Shown here piece after piece: positions 7,585 through 14,682 of a DNA stretch of 37,846 nucleotides. Under the pieces are notes generated by a model. It was not told the origin of the DNA. It saw nothing but the letters and a program-made list of their open reading frames with translations, and ran no database searches. Numbering within the stretch: the first letter of the stretch is position 1; each line of letters begins with the position of its first letter. A program made the position numbers and the translations under genes. Source of the DNA: JAYZAP01 sp964645285 (GTDB lineage Bacteria; Pseudomonadota; Alphaproteobacteria; JAAXGF01); the NCBI GenBank assembly GCA_964645285.1, contig CAZYDR010000025.1:1-37846 (forward strand), in the 5' to 3' direction.

Positions 7585-8490
7585 CTAACTGTTATCGAGA
7601 CAATACTGGGCGATCTCCACGTGGGTGGCAAACCACACATCGGCGCGCGATTGCATTCGGGTGATTAACTGGTCGAGCACGCGGATGCGCGAATGATGGC
7701 CGCTGATGTCCGGGTGCATGGTCAGCAGGAACATTCCGCCTTCGTCATAGGCGCCCTCGAACTCCTGCTCAAAGACCTCGAGCACCGCCGACGGCGCCAT
7801 GTGGGGCCGGATCGGCGCATCCCGGTGCATACCGAAGTAAACATAGTCGTCGCGGATCCACTCCACCGGCAATTCGACCATATCCGTGGCCTCGCCGTTC
7901 TCGAGCAACTCGTACGGGTCGTCGTCGGCCATGAGGGATGAATCGTAGAGCAGGCCCATCTCGCGGCTGATGGCCAGGGTATGGGGACTGAAATCCCATG
8001 ACGGCGTGCGAATACCCACGGGACGCATGCCCGAGACTTTCTCAAGGGTGTCGGCGGCGCGCAATTGCAGATCGCGCTCGGCTTCCTCCGGCAACTCGCT
8101 GTTGCGCTCGTGAATCCAGCCGTGAATGCCCACCTCGTGACCCTCGGCGACCACCGCCCGCTGTTCCTCGGGATGGAGCATGGCGGCCACCGCCGGCACG
8201 AAGAAGCTGGCCTTGACGTCGTGCCTGGCGAGCAGCTTGAGGATGCGCGGCACGGCTCTGCGGGCGCCATACTCCCCCTCGCTGAGCAGACCCGGCGACG
8301 TGCTGCCTTCGCGCAGCGTGCCCGTCTCATGATCGGAATCGAACGACAAGGCGACAGCGCAGCGCGCCCCGTCCTTCCACCGGGCCGGCTTGAGCGAGCG
8401 CCCGGCCCGCACCTTGTTGACGGCGCCGCGCCATCTTTCCTCGGGCCATTGCCAGGGAAGTAGGTTGCCGGGCGCTGAATCGTTCGTCAT
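7585..8490 (-). CDS. CE4/polysaccharide-deacetylase family protein (cyclic amidase-like), copy 1
   Basis: A 301-residue NodB-homology protein. The single-metal triad is visible: Asp53 in SFDSDHE, and His123 and His127 in GIHGWIHE. RTPSWDFSP supplies the usual motif 3, and FLLTMHPDISG the late catalytic histidine. The LLSEGEYGARRAVPRIL stretch and the absence of a signal peptide or membrane anchor place it with the cytoplasmic HpPgdA/PuuE-like branch, some of whose members hydrolyse cyclic imides or ureides rather than sugars. The start MTNDSAPG at 8490 is chosen because a longer frame would run into the inverted repeat upstream; GAAGAGAGAAC precedes it. It is followed after 94 bases upstream by a near-identical paralogue, and downstream by the M24 pair. 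An N-deacetylase role is the alternative. Confidence 0.88.
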   Translation of the reverse strand: MTNDSAPGNLLPWQWPEERWRGAVNKVRAGRSLKPARWKDGARCAVALSFDSDHETGTLREGSTSPGLLSEGEYGARRAVPRILKLLARHDVKASFFVPAVAAMLHPEEQRAVVAEGHEVGIHGWIHERNSELPEEAERDLQLRAADTLEKVSGMRPVGIRTPSWDFSPHTLAISREMGLLYDSSLMADDDPYELLENGEATDMVELPVEWIRDDYVYFGMHRDAPIRPHMAPSAVLEVFEQEFEGAYDEGGMFLLTMHPDISGHHSRIRVLDQLITRMQSRADVWFATHVEIAQYCLDNS

Positions 8491-8534
8491 CTTCGTGGTT
8501 CTCTCTTCAGTAGGCGCCGGGCGCCGTTTCAACG

Positions 8535-8586
8535 CCCTCATGCTGAGCCTGTCGAAGCAGGCCCTTCGACAGGCTCAGGGTGAGGG
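8535..8586. repeat. Dispersed inverted repeat, intact copy
   Basis: A 52-base near-perfect inverted repeat: CCCTCATGCTGAGCCTGTCG, a short AAGCAGGCCCTT centre, then the complement ending GGCTCAGGGTGAGGG. This REP-like sequence is scattered through many alphaproteobacterial genomes. It lies between the two deacetylase genes; in RNA it would form a very stable hairpin able to adjust the ratio of the upstream and downstream parts of the operon. Confidence 0.85.
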
Positions 8587-8612
8587 AGAATGGCGCACCC
8601 ATAGGACCGTTG

Positions 8613-9521
8613 TCAGCCCGCGTTATCGAGACAGTACTGGGCAACCTCCGCGTGGGTGGCGAACCAGACGTCGTCGCGAGCGCGCAGTTTGGTAATGAAC
8701 TCGTCGATCATGCGGATGCGCGAATGATGGCCAATGACGTGGGGATGCATGGTCAGCAGGAACAATCCGCCCTCCTGGTGGACGCCCTCGAACTCCTCCT
8801 CGAAGACCGCGAGCACCGCCGACGGCGCCATGTGGGGCCGGATCGCCGAGAACCGGTCCATGCCGAAATAGACGTAGTCGTCGCGGATCCACTCCACCGG
8901 CAGCTCGATCATGCCCGTGGCCTCGCCGTCCTCGAGGATCTCGTAGGGGTCATCGTCGGCCATGAGGGATGAATCGTAGAGCAGGCCCATCTCGCGGCTG
9001 ATCGACAAGGTGGTGGGGCTGAAGTCCCACGACGGGGTGCGAATACCCACCGGGCGCACGCCGGAGACCTTCTCCAGCACGTCGGCGGCACGCAGTTGCA
9101 GGTCGCGTTCGTCCGCCGGAAGCAGTTCGCTGTTGCGCTCGTGAATCCAGCCATGAATGCCGATCTCGTGGCCGTCGCCGACCACGGCGCGCTGCTCTTC
9201 CGGGTGCAGCATGGCGACCACCGCGGGCACGTAGAAGCTGGCCTTGATGTCGTGCTTGCGCAGCAGTTTGAGAATGCGCGGCAAGGCCACCCGCGAGCCG
9301 TACTCCCCCTGGCTGAGCATGCCCGGCGAAATCTTGCCGAAGCGGAGCGTGCTCGACTCATGATCGGAATCGAACGACAGGGCCACGGCGCAACGCGCGC
9401 CATCTTTCCACTGAGCAGGCTTAAGCGAGCGCCCAGCCCGTACCTTATTGACGGCGCCGCGCCACTGTTCCTCCGGCCATTGCCAGGGAAGCAGATCGCC
9501 GCCCGAAGTGTCATTTGCCAT
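8613..9521 (-). CDS. CE4/polysaccharide-deacetylase family protein (cyclic amidase-like), copy 2
   Basis: A 302-residue paralogue of the gene at 7585-8490; the first 40 residues after the start (DLLPWQWPEEQWRGAVNKV...) are nearly the same. The SFDSDHE and GIHGWIHE metal motifs, RTPSWDFSP and FLLTMHP are all present, so both copies look active. The ATG at 9521 is well supported by CCGAGGAGGATCACGGCA; the much longer open frame to 9692 is not expected in the family. It is the first gene of a minus-strand unit (deacetylase 2, deacetylase 1, M24 copy 2, M24 copy 1). Upstream, after a terminator, lies a 28-residue peptide gene on the same strand. Confidence 0.88.
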   Translation of the reverse strand: MANDTSGGDLLPWQWPEEQWRGAVNKVRAGRSLKPAQWKDGARCAVALSFDSDHESSTLRFGKISPGMLSQGEYGSRVALPRILKLLRKHDIKASFYVPAVVAMLHPEEQRAVVGDGHEIGIHGWIHERNSELLPADERDLQLRAADVLEKVSGVRPVGIRTPSWDFSPTTLSISREMGLLYDSSLMADDDPYEILEDGEATGMIELPVEWIRDDYVYFGMDRFSAIRPHMAPSAVLAVFEEEFEGVHQEGGLFLLTMHPHVIGHHSRIRMIDEFITKLRARDDVWFATHAEVAQYCLDNAG

Positions 9522-9691
9522 TGCCGTGATCCTCCTCGGTTTTCTCCAGCGGTCATCATTATGACCGCTGGCAAGCGCGACCGCGCGTCGCCGATCGTTC
9601 GGCGAAAGGCTGCGTGCCGTTTGAACGCCCATCGGCCATTCTTCATGGCCGATGGTATGAAGAGTTTGCGCCCATAAACCAGCAACCGCCA

Positions 9692-9721
9692 AAGAAAAAC
9701 GCCGTCCCGGGAAGGGACGGC
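9692..9721 (-). terminator. Rho-independent terminator of the small-peptide unit
   Basis: On the minus strand GCCGTCCC, a five-base TTCCC loop and GGGACGGC are followed by GTTTTTCTTT. It is a strong intrinsic terminator 77 bases after the stop of the 28-residue frame and about 170 bases before the first deacetylase gene. It either ends the small transcript or acts as an attenuator for the operon downstream. Confidence 0.85.
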
Positions 9722-9738
9722 GAGTTTTGTAACCAAAT

Positions 9739-9812
9739 GGTGCGCCGCACCGTTCTGTGATGGCTGCGGTCGCGTATTCGCTGCCTTTAGCGAACCATTA
9801 CGCTACGAGCGT
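9739..9812 (-). other. Three small perfect hairpins between the peptide stop and the terminator
   Basis: In the minus-strand transcript, ACGCT-CGT-AGCGT (9812-9800) spans the peptide's last codons and stop. TTCGCT-AAAGGC-AGCGAA (9794-9777) follows, then GGTGC-GGC-GCACC (9751-9739). With the terminator at 9721-9692 this gives four consecutive stem-loops in about 120 bases, unusual for a plain 3' untranslated region. No known riboswitch family was recognised. Confidence 0.6.
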
Positions 9813-9884
9813 GATCGAAGCTGTAGATTTGATTCCGCCCGCTACCGCCGTGGCGGCGAATACCTTCACCATGAGTTCAGACAT
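9798..9884 (-). CDS. Unrecognised 28-residue hydrophobic peptide
   Basis: A short frame beginning MSELMVKVFAATAVAG and ending SITLVA, then TAA. It was found because of its upstream site: AAAGGAGGTGATC (9887-9899) is 13 bases complementary to the 16S rRNA 3' end, seven bases before the ATG, the best ribosome site in the window. A TTGACA promoter element lies at 9946-9951, and a strong terminator follows. The peptide is rich in Ala, Val, Thr and Ser with two lysines and one Glu, and could cross a membrane once. No cysteines or known precursor motif are seen. It could be a membrane micropeptide, a type I toxin-like peptide, a modified-peptide precursor or a leader peptide. Function unknown. Confidence 0.6.
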   Translation of the reverse strand: MSELMVKVFAATAVAGGIKSTASITLVA

Positions 9885-9886
9885 TC

Positions 9887-9899
9887 GATCACCTCCTTT
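9887..9899 (-). promoter_or_regulatory. Extended Shine-Dalgarno of the 28-residue frame
   Basis: AAAGGAGGTGATC is complementary over 13 bases to the conserved end of 16S rRNA (GATCACCTCCTTT). GGAGG is seven bases from the ATG at 9884, the ideal distance. A match this long is rare and argues strongly that the short frame is translated. Confidence 0.75.
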
Positions 9900-9924
9900 C
9901 GCTGTTGAGCCAATGGCCCGAAGG

Positions 9925-9951
9925 ATTGTCGCACCCCGCGATTCGTGTCAA
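9925..9951 (-). promoter_or_regulatory. Probable promoter of the small-peptide unit
   Basis: On the minus strand a perfect TTGACA at 9951-9946 is followed after 15 bases by GACAAT (9930-9925), or after 17 bases by CAATCC. The -35 is strong, the -10 imperfect and the first spacing short. Initiation near 9918 would give a leader of about 30 bases before the ATG. Confidence 0.5.
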
Positions 9952-10020
9952 GGGCCGAGACGGCGGACCGCCGACGGGTTAGGCTTTGTGTCGGGCGCAA
10001 TCTGATAAGGGAAATGAGTC

Positions 10021-10845
10021 ATGTTCGTGCGGACCATCGATGAACTGAAGGGCACCGACAAGCACATCACCATGAAGAGCGGCAACGGCCAATCCATACG
10101 GCTGCTGCTGGCCGACGACGGCATGGGGTTTTCCCTGTCCGACGTCTACCTGGTGCCCGGCACCGTCAACAAGCTTTGGTACAAGAACCACTGGGAAGCC
10201 AACTATGTGGTTGCCGGCAATGCGGCGCTCGAGGACCGCACCACGGGCGAAACCTGGGCGTTAAGTCCGGGTTCGCTCTATATGGTGGGACCCAATGACC
10301 GCCATATCATTTCCACCGACCAGGATGTACAGATCCTCAGCATTTTCAATCCGCCGGTGACCGGTAACGAGTATCACGACGAGGACGGCGGCTACCCGCC
10401 GACCGGGCCGGTGCCGCCCGGACCTGAACGCATGTTCGTGCGCTCGGTGGCCGCGATGCGCGCCACCGGCAAGGAGAAGGTGGTGGCCGGCGGCTCGGCC
10501 CGCACGGCGCGCATGCTGCTCAAAGACGACGGCCTCGGCTTCACGGTCTGCGACGTCAATCTAGCGCCGGGCAACAAGAACGTGCTGTGGTACAAGAACC
10601 ACTGGGAGGCCAATCACATTATCGGCGGTAGCGGCGAGGTCACTGACCTGACCAGCGGCGAGGTCTGGCCCCTGGTGCCGGGCACCATGTACTGCGTCGG
10701 CCCCAATGACCGCCACAGCATGCACGCGATTACGGACCTGCATCTGATCAGCGTGTTCTGCCCGGCCCTCCAGGGCGACGAGATGCACGACGAAGACGGC
10801 GCCCTCGCCCCCAGCGGCCCGGTGCCGCCGGGGCCCAGTGGTTGA
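10021..10845 (+). CDS. Tandem ectoine synthase-like (EctC-EctC) cupin fusion
   Basis: A 274-residue protein made of two EctC-type cupin domains, residues 1-135 and 138-272. Each has the family opening (MFVRTIDELKGTD / MFVRSVAAMRATG), a GMGFSLSDV or GLGFTVCDV segment, YKNHWEAN, a PNDRH motif and the end HDEDG...GPVPPGP. EctC, about 130 residues alone, closes the ring of N-gamma-acetyldiaminobutyrate to form ectoine. Iron ligands known in EctC (Glu, Tyr, His) correspond to Glu59, Tyr87, His95 and again Glu196, Tyr224, His232, so both domains may bind metal. EctA and EctB are absent nearby, which argues against plain ectoine synthesis. It is divergent from the small-peptide/deacetylase/M24 block. 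The start is set by AAGGGAAATGAGTC. Confidence 0.85.
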   Translation: MFVRTIDELKGTDKHITMKSGNGQSIRLLLADDGMGFSLSDVYLVPGTVNKLWYKNHWEANYVVAGNAALEDRTTGETWALSPGSLYMVGPNDRHIISTDQDVQILSIFNPPVTGNEYHDEDGGYPPTGPVPPGPERMFVRSVAAMRATGKEKVVAGGSARTARMLLKDDGLGFTVCDVNLAPGNKNVLWYKNHWEANHIIGGSGEVTDLTSGEVWPLVPGTMYCVGPNDRHSMHAITDLHLISVFCPALQGDEMHDEDGALAPSGPVPPGPSG

Positions 10846-10857
10846 ATTAGAGCGAGT

Positions 10858-12480
10858 TCAACCGCTTAAGGTAAAGCCCTCGTAGCCGTTGGCGGCGACC
10901 TCGGCGCAGGTTTTGCGGTAGTCCCCGGCGTGGCCCACATAGGGTGTGAAGGCTCGTGGTTTGCCGGGAATGTTAGCCCCCATGTACCACGAGTTGGCCA
11001 GGGGATAGAGGGTCGCCTCGGCGCTGCTATTGACCAGATCGACCCATTTGTCCTCGGCGTCCACGGTGGGCTCGACGGTGGCCAGGTCATGATCGCGTAG
11101 ATGAACCATGCAGTCGACTACCCAGTCCACGTGCTGCTCGATAGAGACCAGCATATTGGTCAACACCGACGGGCTGCCCGGCCCGGTAATGGTGTACATG
11201 TTGGGAAACCCGGCCACGGCGATGCCGAGGTAGTTGCGCGGCCCACCGCGCCACTTCTCTTTCAGCACGACGCCGTCCCGGCCCGTCATATGAACCGCCG
11301 TGAGCGCCCCGGTCATGGCGTCGAAGCCGGTGGCGAAAACCAGGGCGTCGAAAGCGTAGTCGGTGGTTCCGATACGCAAACCTTTGGGCGTTATCTCGTC
11401 AATCGGAGCGCCGCTGATATCGACCAGAGAGACGTTGTTGCGGTTGTAGGTTTCGTAGTAGTCCGTATCCACACACGGGCGTTTGGTGCCGAGCGGGTGC
11501 TGCTTCGGGCACAGCAATTCAGCGACCGCCGGGTTATCGACGCGCTGGCGGATCTTGTCGTGGACGAACGCCGCCGCCACGCTATTGGATTCCGCGTTGG
11601 TGATAAAATCACTGAAAGACCCGAGATAATTGAAGCCGCCGTCCTGCCACCGCTCTTCCAAAATCTCGCCACGCTCCTGCGCCGAGTATTCGGTCATCGG
11701 CCTGGGGTTGCTAAAATAAACGTCGCCGCCGCCTGACCCCCGCGCTATCAGGCGCATGGCCGCGTAATCGTCCTTCCAGCGCTTCTCGACCTCGGGGGTG
11801 AGCGGCACGTTCCACGCCGGAACGCTGAAGTTTGGCGTGCGCTGGAACACGGTCAGTTGCTCGGCCTCGGCGGCGATAATGGGGATCGACTGAATGGCCG
11901 ACGAGCCGGTGCCGATGACACCCACGGTCTTGCCGGTGAAGTCGACGCCTTCATGGGGCCAATAGCCGGTGTGGTACCAGTCGCCCTCGAAGCTATCGAG
12001 GCCCTCGAACGCGGGCCGCCGGGGCGCTGACAGGCAACCCGTAGCCATGACCAGATGCTGGACCGAAAAACGCTCGCCGCAGTCCGTATCGATAGCCCAG
12101 CGATCAGCGCTTTCGTCAAATGTCGCATCGGTCACCCGGGTATTGAACTGCATGTCCCGGCGCAGGTCGAAACGCTCGACCACATGCTCGGCGTACTCAA
12201 AAATCTCCGGCTGGGTGGCGAAGCGCGACGGCCACTTCCATTCCTGCTCCAGTTCTTCGGAGAACGAGTAGGAATAGATCATGCTTTCAATATCGCAGCG
12301 CGCGCCGGGATAACGGTTCCAGTACCAGGTGCCGCCGATATCGTCGGCGGCCTCGACCACCAGGCAGGAAAAACCCAAATTGCGCAGGCGGTGCAGCATG
12401 TAGATTCCGGAAAAACCGGCACCCACAATAAGGGCATCGAAGGTGCGGCAATCGCCGGCCGCCATCTCACTGTCAGTCAT
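10858..12480 (-). CDS. Flavin-containing monooxygenase, Baeyer-Villiger type
   Basis: A 540-residue FAD/NADPH enzyme related to cyclohexanone monooxygenase, which inserts oxygen beside a carbonyl to make an ester or lactone. The FAD Rossmann motif GAGFSG is at 20-25, with DIGGTWYWNRYPGARCD at 47-63. The Baeyer-Villiger fingerprint FEGDWYHTGYWP is intact at 164-175. The NADPH motif VIGTGSSA is near 188-195, and FQRTPNFSVP near 212 is also family-typical. Length agrees with type I enzymes (500-550). The ATG at 12480 is 12 bases after the upstream PhyH stop, so the two probably form an operon. The substrate cannot be told from sequence. Confidence 0.92.
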   Translation of the reverse strand: MTDSEMAAGDCRTFDALIVGAGFSGIYMLHRLRNLGFSCLVVEAADDIGGTWYWNRYPGARCDIESMIYSYSFSEELEQEWKWPSRFATQPEIFEYAEHVVERFDLRRDMQFNTRVTDATFDESADRWAIDTDCGERFSVQHLVMATGCLSAPRRPAFEGLDSFEGDWYHTGYWPHEGVDFTGKTVGVIGTGSSAIQSIPIIAAEAEQLTVFQRTPNFSVPAWNVPLTPEVEKRWKDDYAAMRLIARGSGGGDVYFSNPRPMTEYSAQERGEILEERWQDGGFNYLGSFSDFITNAESNSVAAAFVHDKIRQRVDNPAVAELLCPKQHPLGTKRPCVDTDYYETYNRNNVSLVDISGAPIDEITPKGLRIGTTDYAFDALVFATGFDAMTGALTAVHMTGRDGVVLKEKWRGGPRNYLGIAVAGFPNMYTITGPGSPSVLTNMLVSIEQHVDWVVDCMVHLRDHDLATVEPTVDAEDKWVDLVNSSAEATLYPLANSWYMGANIPGKPRAFTPYVGHAGDYRKTCAEVAANGYEGFTLSG

Positions 12481-12492
12481 AAAATAGCACTC

Positions 12493-13317
12493 TCACTTGT
12501 GGGCTGGTTTCCGGTTGGTCGCGCTCTTGTTCAGCCAATAGTCGTCCGGATCGTCGGGAAAACGCCCCAGAGAAGACCCATGGCCCTGATAGCCGATCAG
12601 GCGCCGCACATGGTCGGGATAGCTGTCGGCGATCTCGCGGGGTATGTGGAGGTACTGGTTCACTTCCTGGCGCAGCCAGCCGAGGCTGTAGGTGTTGATC
12701 AGGCCCATGCGCGGGCTGTCACTGCGATTGGCGCCGCCGCCGTGCAGGGTCGAGCCCATGTACATGACCGCCGAGCCCTTCTTCATTACCGCCTGAACCA
12801 CATCGGTGTCGCCGTGGCGGCCGGGGCCCTTGAAGCGGTGGCTGTAGGGCACCACCCGGGTGGCGCCGTTCTCCGCCGTGAAATCGACCAGTGCCCACAT
12901 GATGTCGACCTGCCATTCGACGCCGGGAATACGCATGGGATAGATGCCGTCGTCGGTGTGCAGCACCTGGTCCTGCTCGCCGGGCAGGATCTCGATGCCG
13001 GTACAACTGCCGATACGATAGTTGATGCAGTGGGGCAGCAGGATGGGATCGATGATGTCGAGCACCCGCTGGTGACCGATAAGCTCAGCCGAGGTTCGCG
13101 AGCGCGCCAGGATGCCCGAGATCCGTAGCGTATCGTAGCCGTTGAAGTCGGTCTCGAAGTCCGTGCCTTCGGTGTCGAAGTTGCCGCGCAGCTCGGCGGC
13201 CACGGTGTCGGCTACATCGTCGTCGATACAATTGTCCAGAATTGCCGCGCCATCGCGCCGCAAGGCTTCGACAACCCGCTCCGTGCTGGCGTCACGGTCG
13301 AAGTGCTCAAGTTCCAT
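12493..13317 (-). CDS. PhyH family Fe(II)/2-oxoglutarate dioxygenase
   Basis: A 274-residue phytanoyl-CoA-dioxygenase-type enzyme. The iron ligands are His and Asp in QVLHTDDGIYP (about residue 120) and His in GSTLHGGGANRSDSPR (about 200), whose trailing Arg would bind 2-oxoglutarate. MELEHFDRDASTERVVEAL is a typical start; the ATG at 13317 follows CGAGGAGGGGAAAC, so the extension to 13377 is rejected. First gene of a two-gene unit with the flavin monooxygenase, suggesting consecutive oxidations of one substrate. It is only distantly similar to the PhyH protein at 3318-4205. Confidence 0.88.
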   Translation of the reverse strand: MELEHFDRDASTERVVEALRRDGAAILDNCIDDDVADTVAAELRGNFDTEGTDFETDFNGYDTLRISGILARSRTSAELIGHQRVLDIIDPILLPHCINYRIGSCTGIEILPGEQDQVLHTDDGIYPMRIPGVEWQVDIMWALVDFTAENGATRVVPYSHRFKGPGRHGDTDVVQAVMKKGSAVMYMGSTLHGGGANRSDSPRMGLINTYSLGWLRQEVNQYLHIPREIADSYPDHVRRLIGYQGHGSSLGRFPDDPDDYWLNKSATNRKPAHK

Positions 13318-13386
13318 GACTGACTGTTTCCCCTCCTCGGTCGCGAGATTGTCTGCGGCGTGGCGATACGAAGTCAAGGAACAGCT

Positions 13387-13586
13387 TCACAGGCCCCACT
13401 TGACGCGAATCCAGGCGCGCTTATGGAGGCAATAAATGACAATCTTGGTCATCACCTCGAAGCTGGCGATCGACCGGGCCAGGTAAAGCTGCCGGTCACC
13501 AGGTAGCTGATCATGAAGGTGTCGATGGTCGCAACGGCGCGCCAGCTCACGGTCTTGACCACGGTTCTCTTGCGTGTTGTGTGCAT
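13387..13586 (-). pseudogene. DUF2061 membrane protein, frameshifted
   Basis: From the ATG at 13586 the frame reads MHTTRKRTVVKTVSWRAVAT, then IDTFMISYLVTGSFT, a strong DUF2061 match, then runs into a stop. One base lower the sequence continues LARSIASFEVMTKIVIYCLH, then KRAWIRVKWGL and a TGA at 13389-13387. The total of 200 bases is one short of 67 codons, so a single-base deletion in TTTACCTGGCC explains everything. DUF2061 proteins are small, two-helix membrane proteins often found beside cysH. Either a recent pseudogene or an assembly error. Confidence 0.8.
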
Positions 13587-13699
13587 GTCAACCTGCCACT
13601 CGTATTTTGTGATCGTTCGGGTCGCCACGTCCGGGCCTACAAATCAAGGCGCCTTGGACCGCGCTGTTCGAAAATCTCAAAACTACACTTGGCGAAAGC

Positions 13700-13723
13700 C
13701 AGCACCCGTTTTGGCGGGCGCTG
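13700..13723 (-). terminator. Possible terminator hairpin after cysH
   Basis: In minus-strand RNA CAGCGCCCG, a six-base CCAAAA loop and CGGGTGCTG form a nine-pair stem with one G-U. It lies 73 bases after the cysH stop. The downstream GCTTTCGCC is not a true T-run, so termination would be weak. The rest of 13587-13795 shows no supported gene. Confidence 0.35.
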
Positions 13724-13795
13724 TCGCAGCCATAAGGATAGGGCGAGATGAACGCCGCCACCACCGGGAAACCAATAGCGGCGTTTCGCGACGTT

Positions 13796-14530
13796 TCACC
13801 GCCCAACGTCCCCGCGTACGAATGAGCCGCCGGACAGATGAATACCGCATTCGGTCTTTTCCATACCGGTCCAACGGCCGTCGCGGACACTTTCACCGGC
13901 AACGATTCGCCGTGTGCATGTTTGGCAACCCAGCGACGCAAAACCCTCGGCAGCCAGGGGATGGCGGGGCAGATCATGCAGCATCATGTGGCGCTCGATG
14001 TCGGCCTCGGTCCAATGGGCGAGCGGGTTGATTTTGGCCCTCTCGCCGTCGGCCTCGATGGTCTCCAGGGATTTGCGTCCATCACCGTGAAACCGTTTGC
14101 GCCCGGATATCCAGGCGTCGAAGCCGAGCAGTGCCGCCTCCAGAGGCGCCACCTTGCGCAGGGTGCAGCAAGCATCCGGATCGCGCGGCCACAGGCTTCC
14201 ATCGCCGTCTCGCGAAGCTACCAATTCGGCATCGGGCTCAATGGTTCGGATGTTGGTGAGGCCGCAATGTTCGACCAAACGGTCGCGGTAGCCGAACGTC
14301 TCGGGGAACAGTTGTCCGATGTCGATGAATATGACCGAGGTGTCGCGGTCGACCCGGGTGACCAGATCGAGCAGTACGGCCGCCTCGACCTCGAACGACG
14401 ATACCAGGGCAATGCGGCCGGCAAACTCGCGGGTGATCATGGTCTCGAGCAGGTCCGTGGCGCGAAGGGCAATTGGGCGGCGATATCCGCCTGTATCACC
14501 TGTCTCTGCTATCGTGTCGGTATCGAACAT
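13796..14530 (-). CDS. cysH: Assimilatory adenylylsulfate (APS) reductase
   Basis: A 244-residue cytoplasmic enzyme reducing activated sulfate to sulfite with thioredoxin. The two cysteine pairs that hold a [4Fe-4S] cluster are Cys121-Cys122 (ACCTLRK) and Cys202/Cys205 (GCQTCTRR), which marks the APS-using type rather than the cluster-free PAPS type. The catalytic cysteine is Cys228 in TECGIHL near the C-terminus. LVSSFEVEAAVLLDLV is the PP-loop region, in which the usual Ser/Gly-rich loop is SSF. The start at 14530 (MFDTDTIAETG) is favoured over 14617 because upstream residues are not family-like. It follows DUF934 in the cys operon, separated by 152 bases that include a hairpin. Confidence 0.92.
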   Translation of the reverse strand: MFDTDTIAETGDTGGYRRPIALRATDLLETMITREFAGRIALVSSFEVEAAVLLDLVTRVDRDTSVIFIDIGQLFPETFGYRDRLVEHCGLTNIRTIEPDAELVASRDGDGSLWPRDPDACCTLRKVAPLEAALLGFDAWISGRKRFHGDGRKSLETIEADGERAKINPLAHWTEADIERHMMLHDLPRHPLAAEGFASLGCQTCTRRIVAGESVRDGRWTGMEKTECGIHLSGGSFVRGDVGR

Positions 14531-14611
14531 GTCGATGCTCCTTGGCAAAAAGTCGGAGCCGGTCGAACCAGTTCGCTTGCGGGCGCGCCAATGCCGTGGC
14601 GGGCATAAGAA

Positions 14612-14637
14612 AACCACCGTGGCGGCGCACGGCGGTT
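14612..14637 (-). other. Terminator-like hairpin inside the cys operon
   Basis: In minus-strand RNA AACCGCCGTG, loop CGCCGC and CACGGTGGTT make a ten-pair stem with a single G-U, followed by TTCTT after the stem's own UU. It lies between DUF934 and cysH, so it may cause partial termination and lower cysH expression relative to cysI, or protect the upstream message. Confidence 0.45.
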
Positions 14638-14682
14638 GCCGTCGCTTTAGCCGTATTTCTTAAGCGCCCGCAAGCTGATGAA

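Noticed and set aside
9757..10005. Plus-strand 82-residue frame
   Set aside because: It is antisense to the micropeptide unit, has no ribosome site and resembles no protein; the minus-strand signals explain the region better.
12055..13128. 357-residue plus-strand frame across two minus-strand genes
   Set aside because: Spans the end of one real gene and the start of another in antisense; no ribosome site.
13588..13977. 129-residue minus-strand frame overlapping the cysH 3' end
   Set aside because: Overlaps cysH out of frame, has no family resemblance and no ribosome site.
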